64,000 nucleotides of DNA, from contig NC_087090.1 of assembly GCF_963855985.1 (NCBI RefSeq), forward strand, positions 14,134,501 to 14,198,500, read 5' to 3'. The translations under genes were made by a program, and so were the position numbers. Numbering within the stretch: position 1 is the first letter of the stretch; each line of letters begins with the position of its first letter. This DNA is from Ostrinia nubilalis. Taxonomy: Eukaryota; Arthropoda; Insecta; Lepidoptera; Crambidae. The notes under the pieces are model-generated. The model was given only the letters and a program-made list of their open reading frames with translations, had not been told where the DNA came from and made no database searches. Shown piece by piece: positions 58,341 to 64,000 of the stretch.

Positions 58341-58870
58341 GGCAATGCCGGAAATTGGCGTCTTTTATTTTTCGCGCGGCCATCGACCAAACTTTGTTTT
58401 TTGATTACAAAATAGTATAATAAACCAAACTTACTATGACATGTATACCTCTAAACTCAGTCTGAACTGAGTTACGAGCATTAGAAGTTTGATGATTTTC
58501 ATACTAGATTTGCTTTTTGCGCGCAAAGTTTTCTAACAAATTGCAACAAAATAGTGAGATTGTATGTGTAAAGAAACAATACCATCCATTAAAGGCTCCA
58601 GACATCAGTATGGAGCAGAATCAGCGCAATAAAAAAATAGCGCAATATTTTGTTGCAATTTCTTACAAAACTTGCGCACAAAAAGCAAATCTAAGTATGA
58701 AAATCATCAAACTTCTAATGCTCGTAACTCAGTTCAGACTGAGTTTAGAGGTATACATGCCATAGTAAGTTTGGTTTATTACACTATTTTGTAATCAAAA
58801 AACAAAGTTTGGTCGATGGCCGCGCGAAAAAAAAAAGACGCCACTTTCCATACAAAATCTGGCATTGCCA
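58341..58870. mobile_element. Foldback MITE with about 200-bp arms
   Basis: The left arm (58341 to about 58550) and right arm (about 58647 to 58870) are near-perfect reverse complements, including TTCGCGCGGCCATCGACCAA and CTCAGTCTGAACTGAG. Outer ends are GGCAATGCC/GGCATTGCC. The loop is about 100 bp. A plus-strand 82-codon ORF across the loop is incidental. Confidence 0.85.
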
Positions 58871-59402
58871 TTTAGGAAACTAAAGCTAGTTTCAGTACCT
58901 TTAGGCCTTAGTAGACAATACGGATTTATTAGAAACACTTGGAAACTATGTCTTCCCGAAATGCGAAGGTTATACCTTACAGTTATTTTTTACGTATGTT
59001 CTGGGGTTTTCACATTAAAAATTGGTTCTGCAATCGATTTGATGATTTTGGTTTTGAGATCGAAAATACATAAGTACAATAAATTTTATTATTACAATTT
59101 AATAAAAATACTATTTAGGTAGAGCCACCATTTATCCTTCATTGAGTTATTTTAAAGTAAACACTTTTATCTTAATGCAAATAATTAAATAATTAAACTA
59201 GAAGTGCCTACTTACTAATACGAGTAGTACGATAAACATTAATTACTTCAATGTTACAATCATCTAACTTAATTAAAAGTTGTTAGTCACAAATTAAATA
59301 CCTTAAATTAGTAATTGGGTTAGTTAAAATGTTTTGCTAATGTTTGGAGATACTTACTTAAGTGTTTAGCAAAATTAGTAGAAAGGATTTACGTAAGTTG
59401 AC
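58871..59402. other. Non-coding spacer
   Basis: AT-rich; I see nothing supported. Confidence 0.25.
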
Positions 59403-59405
59403 TAA

Positions 59406-59520
59406 TGCCCGTTTTCACTACCAATCCCTAATTTTAAAGTGATCTCTATGAAAACAAAATTCCTGTTATGTGTTACCATAGGGGTCACTTAAAATTAGGG
59501 ATTGATGGTGAAAACGGGCA
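59406..59520. mobile_element. Harbinger-type MITE, 115 bp
   Basis: TGCCCGTTTTCACTACCAAT, then CCCTAATTTTAAAGTGA, is mirrored at the right, ending AAAACGGGCA. TAA flanks at 59403-59405 and 59521-59523 indicate a 3-bp target duplication. Confidence 0.85.
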
Positions 59521-59523
59521 TAA

Positions 59524-60209
59524 TTCTATTTAACTTGCAGTTTGTAATTACACTTTAAAAATGTGTTATGCTTTAACCGTCACTGACTTATAACAAGGAC
59601 TTATCAGCCAATATTGCTTATAATATACTCGTATGGCTATCTGGCTGTTTAATACGATAACTGTTTCGGGTTTGAATCTTGCGAAGGATAACAATTTAGG
59701 CCGATAAGTACGAACATTTACCTCTGTGGAGTCAAGGTTTGTAGTATAATGTACGAGTATATTCATAACAGGTACCTATTTAAGTGACAAGAAACGTATT
59801 TCAATCGCCATAGTACCTATCTACATAAATTAATCAAACAGAAATATACAATTTACAATGTAAGTGAAAATAAAACTAATTACTTAGAAATAGTAGAGTA
59901 GTGAGGACATCCACTGTAAATAGGAAGGCATGAAAAGTACCGATGTTATATTTTTTCACCATATTACTTTTTTTAAGTGTAGCAAAGAAAGTATTTTTGC
60001 GTTTGATTATTTAGATAATTTGGGAAATTAAAAAATACTAGACTTTCAACCACTCTACCTACTCGATACCCACCAAGTCAATATTGAAACTAATAATGAT
60101 TACGTACTACGCGAAGGTTCCACTTGCATTCATTTCAGTTAATTATAAAAAGAAATGAAATTTATTAAGGTATTTATTCAATTTTCAAACTACTACAGTA
60201 AAAAATAAA
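59524..60209. other. Non-coding spacer
   Basis: AT-rich; I see nothing supported. Confidence 0.25.
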
Positions 60210-60215
60210 TAGGTA

Positions 60216-61251
60216 GGGGAGACTGGGGCTGGTCCTAACAAATTTTGATTTGAGCGTAATATTTTCTAAACTGCTTTAGCAAGAAACATGGTTTTTTGGT
60301 ACGTGATGTCAAATTTAATGAGCTTTACGTAAAGTACAACAAAATGTATATAATAATTACCATATCTGAGAAAAATCGAGTTTTGCCAAACAAGTCACTT
60401 GTTAGATCTTACCCCCGGTTTGGGGTTGGTTTTAACATCGCTGGGGAAAGTTTTAACAGCGGGGGTAAGAAATGATTTATAGTTGGGAATGGGATTTTGG
60501 CTAAGATAAACAACAAAATAATAATCAATGTTTATTAGAAACACTAATAAAATTAAATGCGGTTCCTTACCGTTCATAAAATAAACAGAAAACTTAAATT
60601 TTATTAGTTAAATAAACTGACTCACTCAATCAGCATTACTCAAATCAAAGAACAAAAAATAATTTTTGATCATCAAATGATCATTGAAATTCGGCTCCTT
60701 ACCGTTTAAACATGTGTAATAAGCTTAAAACTTACTAAATCTATCTTTATCAAATAAAATAACAAAAAAAATACTCCTCTAATAAATCAACATACAACTT
60801 TGGTTATAAAAGTCAGTCTTACTCAATGTTCGAGGCAAATATTAACGCGTTAGAACCTACCCCGTGCATTTTGTTAAAACCAACCCCACGACCTCATTTT
60901 GCACAAAATTATTGTTTTTCTTTTACCGGTTATATTTTCGATTAAAACTTTGAAATTAATGAAAAATACAATAAATTCGGATTTATGCAATACCAAAGCC
61001 AATTTTCTACGATACATATTTAAAGAGTAATGCAAAAAATTAAACACGTAAAAAAGTTCATTTTCCTGTGAAATTGGAGGCGTCTGACGCAACCTGCTCC
61101 CGTGACGCTTGGCCGGCAACTGACAGGTCGAGACACGTTCGCGCTTATTCGTAGGCACAAAGTGCGTTGGAATTAGCGTGGTAAGTCGAATAGGTTCTAT
61201 GTAATTACGCTGTTAGTATTTACCCCTGTTAAAACCAGCCCCAGTCTCCCC
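60216..61251. mobile_element. 1-kb DNA element with GGGGAGACTGGGG ends
   Basis: GGGGAGACTGGGGCTGGT at the left is mirrored by ACCAGCCCCAGTCTCCCC at the right, an exact 18-bp match. TAGGTA occurs at 60210-60215 and 61252-61257, so the duplication may be 6 bp, or only TA as in the 207-bp relative at 43077. Degenerate internal versions of the end (GGGGTTGGTTTTAAC at about 60422, GTTAAAACCAACCCC at about 60873) form a second, inner inverted pair. No transposase frame. Confidence 0.8.
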
Positions 61252-61257
61252 TAGGTA

Positions 61258-61980
61258 CCTGAGTATTTCTTCATTACCTACTAAGTAAATTGTCATCAAT
61301 CGTGTAGCCAGAATACTTTTCAGTCGAGTATTTTATTTCTTGTGACCTTAATTTAGGAGTTATGTATTTAAAATTACATGTCATTTTAGCACAAAAACGA
61401 GATAAGCCTTAAGAATGACCTCTCATAGTTATTTTTTTGCGAGTAATCATAAGATAAGCTTTGCTAAGAAAGGCCTAATCTTTAAAGGTCACTTATTGTT
61501 GAGCTTAATTCTTCGAAGTCAAACTTTTAAAGCTGCTTTGGGTTGAGTTAATTACTTTTTATCCACCTTTAAACTTTTCATAGAGTTTTTAATACCTACT
61601 CAAAATAACTCGAGAAATTGCGGAATTCTTACTTCGTGTGACTAGGGATTAAAAATAAAAACGAACTTGAAATAATAGCACATTTTGAATTACCAATTTC
61701 TTGTCGCACAATAATTTTGTTATTAGTATAATAATAATGAATCAGTAAAATATAATTAAATAAGTAATAAATCATTATGACTGTATCCTGTTTTTGTCAT
61801 TAATAAATAAAAATAAAATGGCACGTTACTTAGATGTCAATAGATTAGATTGGTAGTGATTAATCGGACACTTTTTATAACTTCCAATCCATTATTGCGA
61901 TAGTTGTCTTGATTTATTTAATAAGCATTATTATTCATTAAAACAATTTCGAAATAAATGAACTTAAAACAATATTTTAC
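61258..61980. other. Non-coding spacer
   Basis: AT-rich; I see nothing supported. Confidence 0.25.
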
Positions 61981-61984
61981 ACAT

Positions 61985-62180
61985 TGGGGGCAGAAAACTT
62001 CTCGAGTGGCGGCCACGGGCAGGAAAACGTAGTGTAGACAGGTCTTTACTAGCTGGACCGACGATCTGGTGATGGTCGAGGTAAGCACCTGGATGCGGGC
62101 AGTGCAGGACCGTTTGTTGTGGAAATCCTTGGGGAAGACCTTTGTCCAGCAGTAGACGTCATTTGGCTGAAACGGCCGAA
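61985..62180 (+). mobile_element. RTE-like LINE 3'-end fragment, decayed
   Basis: Plus-strand copy of the region corresponding to 57655-57849 (GGCGGCCACGGGC, TGGACCGACGATCTGGTGA, CCTGGATGCGGGCAG), now with internal stops including a TAG in the VQQWTS motif. Confidence 0.8.
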
Positions 62181-63092
62181 CAAACTATTCGATTTCGAAC
62201 CCTGGTAGGACAATCATTGTATAATATCTAACTTAGGTTACGAAATCAAAAGAGGTTTGTCAGAAATTCTATCTTGGTTTGTACAAGGCACAACCTATTC
62301 CAACAAAATTATAGTCAACTTTCTAATTGTGTTCTGAAAACTTTTCCGTCGAAATCGCATTAAAATGTCGTGTTAAAATAACAATCCGTAAAACGATTTC
62401 GTATTATTACACACGGAATTGCGCACGCGAGGCACTCTCGGCCGTGCCAAATGTCATTTTAATAGTTTTAATTACGTTCCCTTGCCGGCTAATTACCTGT
62501 CCGCCATCATGGAGTTATTTCATCATTTACATCGGTTCATTCAGGACGTCTTGTAAATGCCTTGCAAATGAGATCTTATCGCCATCATCCCTAATTCCAT
62601 CAATTCATCCCAAATTGTAATTCCATCAATTTTGTCAACGCCTACCAGGCGGTTCGTGTTAAGATCCGTTAGTTGTTTGTGGGAGTACTGGGGAAAGGAG
62701 GAGTTAATGTGTTCGAGAAAATAGATGTCTGGAAGATTCTCTGAATAATTTCTATTGTAATTAAGGTTTCCATCTGCATTTAGTCAAACGCTGAACTAAC
62801 TCAGATTATTAGTAGGTACATCATTATTTTAAATCTGTTCATTGTATGATTACACTATGATGAATCTCAGTTTCATTTATTTATAGGTTCAATATTCAGT
62901 CCAATTCATAATTCTTAAAGACGACGTCTTAATTCCTAACTACTAACTAATACAAATGCATGCAACATTCTTTACTATAAGACTTAACAAGTATTCTTAG
63001 TATTAGATTGATTATTTGTTTCGAAAACTATTCCGTCTATTCAATTCACATTTTTGTTTAGCATTGAAAAATTGTATGACGATTATTGTACA
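62181..63092. other. Non-coding spacer
   Basis: No gene is seen. 62330-62620 has chance ORFs only. Confidence 0.25.
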
Positions 63093-63094
63093 TA

Positions 63095-63772
63095 CAGGGT
63101 GGAAACGTTAAGTGATCTCACTCGATTATTTCTAAACTATACAAGATATCGAAAAACTGATTACTGATTCTGAAAGTGCTTCATAAGCTCTTTCAAGCGG
63201 TACCAATAATAGGTTACAGAATAAACTGGATCTATCCGAAATATCAATGTTTCCAGCTTTCATACATTTAGTAAAACCACATAATATTAAAAACTATACA
63301 AGATATTCAAAAACTGGTTACTGATCCTGAAAGTGCTTCACGAGCTCTATCCAACAGTACCAATAATAGGTTACAAAATAAACTGCATTCATTCTAAAAT
63401 TCAATGTTTCCAGCTTCCATACATTTAGTACAGCCACAGTCATGGCACTTATGTCTTGTTAATATTATAGCAAGTAAAGCCTAAAACCAATGTTTTCCAA
63501 GAATAATTTTAAATAAGAATGCTACCTACGAGTTCATTTTAAGTGTTTATTATTTAATAAAAAAAAACTTCTATTATTATTGTTTGGCTGGCATACATTT
63601 AGTATGGAGGCTGAAAACATTAAATTTTCGGATAGATCCAGTTAATTTTGTAACCTAATATTGGTACCGTTGGATAGGGCTTGTGAAGTACTTTCAGGAT
63701 TAGTAATCAGTTTTTCGATATCTTGTATAGTTTAGAAATAATCGAATGAGATCACTTATCGTTTCCACCCTG
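63095..63772. mobile_element. Mariner-like inverted-repeat element with internal duplication of one arm
   Basis: CAGGGTGGAAACGTTAAGTG at the left and the mirrored end CACTTATCGTTTCCACCCTG at the right are flanked by TA (63093-63094, 63773-63774). The inverted repeat extends imperfectly for about 190 bp. A segment of the left arm (about 63141-63280) is repeated directly at about 63293-63430. An orphan arm of the family is at 37170-37245. Confidence 0.8.
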
Positions 63773-63774
63773 TA

Positions 63775-64000
63775 TAATATGTACTTCAGATAATGAAGCG
63801 GTAATAATGAATTAGGTAAAAGAAGTGGAAAAAGGAGGAGTAAACAATAAAATAGTGTGGATAAAACGCTTAATAATTTCTATTGTAATTAACCGAAGGT
63901 TTCCATTTGCATTAGGAATAGAACTAAAAATACTGATTATTATGTTTTTTTCTGCTTTTATGTTGGACGTTGGACGATACATTTCAAATTCCACTTCTAT
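63775..64000. other. Non-coding end of window
   Basis: I see nothing supported. Confidence 0.25.

Overview
This window looks like lepidopteran (moth or butterfly) nuclear DNA. It is AT-rich, intron/intergenic-like and very repeat-dense. The order-level call rests on 3'-end fragments of the RTE-like LINE whose last residues read ...VQQWTSFG-stop (four sites plus related ones), a 5'-truncated LINE with an open endonuclease/reverse-transcriptase frame, tRNA-derived SINE-like pieces, and many small palindromic DNA transposons with TA, TAA/TTA or 8-bp target duplications. Bacterial features (operons, Shine-Dalgarno sites, CRISPR) are absent.

Layout. 1-684 is the 3' end of a host gene's coding sequence, with one membrane segment at its extreme C-terminus; a long AT-rich 3' flank follows to about 4.1 kb. 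4.1-4.9 kb is a TA-flanked transposon. 5.28-6.98 kb is a 1.7-kb foldback element with about 680-bp inverted arms and a clean 8-bp target duplication. 7.08-10.6 kb is the most unusual stretch: a mosaic tandem array with about 14 copies of one 3' block. Four of its units also carry a 109-bp, GC-rich, stop-terminated segment resembling a terminal coding exon, and within its last 35 codons the four copies differ only at synonymous positions. 10.6-25.3 kb is mostly AT-rich non-coding DNA with scattered small transposons and retroelement tails. 25.6-28.7 kb is the LINE. A tRNA-Thr(AGT) gene with its own Pol III terminator lies at 33.07-33.15 kb on the minus strand.

The rest (33-64 kb) is a graveyard and nesting ground of mobile elements: a 2.5-kb element with subterminal repeats (40.05-42.58 kb), a nested set of inverted-repeat elements (44.05-46.41 kb), a Harbinger-like element carrying two head-to-head RTE tails (56.46-57.96 kb), a 1-kb element ending GGGGAGAC (60.2-61.25 kb) and a mariner-like inverted-repeat element (63.1-63.77 kb).

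Only three things can be called genes with any confidence: the partial gene at the left edge, the LINE ORF and the tRNA. The terminal-exon array at 7-10.6 kb is the best candidate for undescribed biology. No searches were run; family names rest on motif recognition and on terminal repeats and duplications read by eye.
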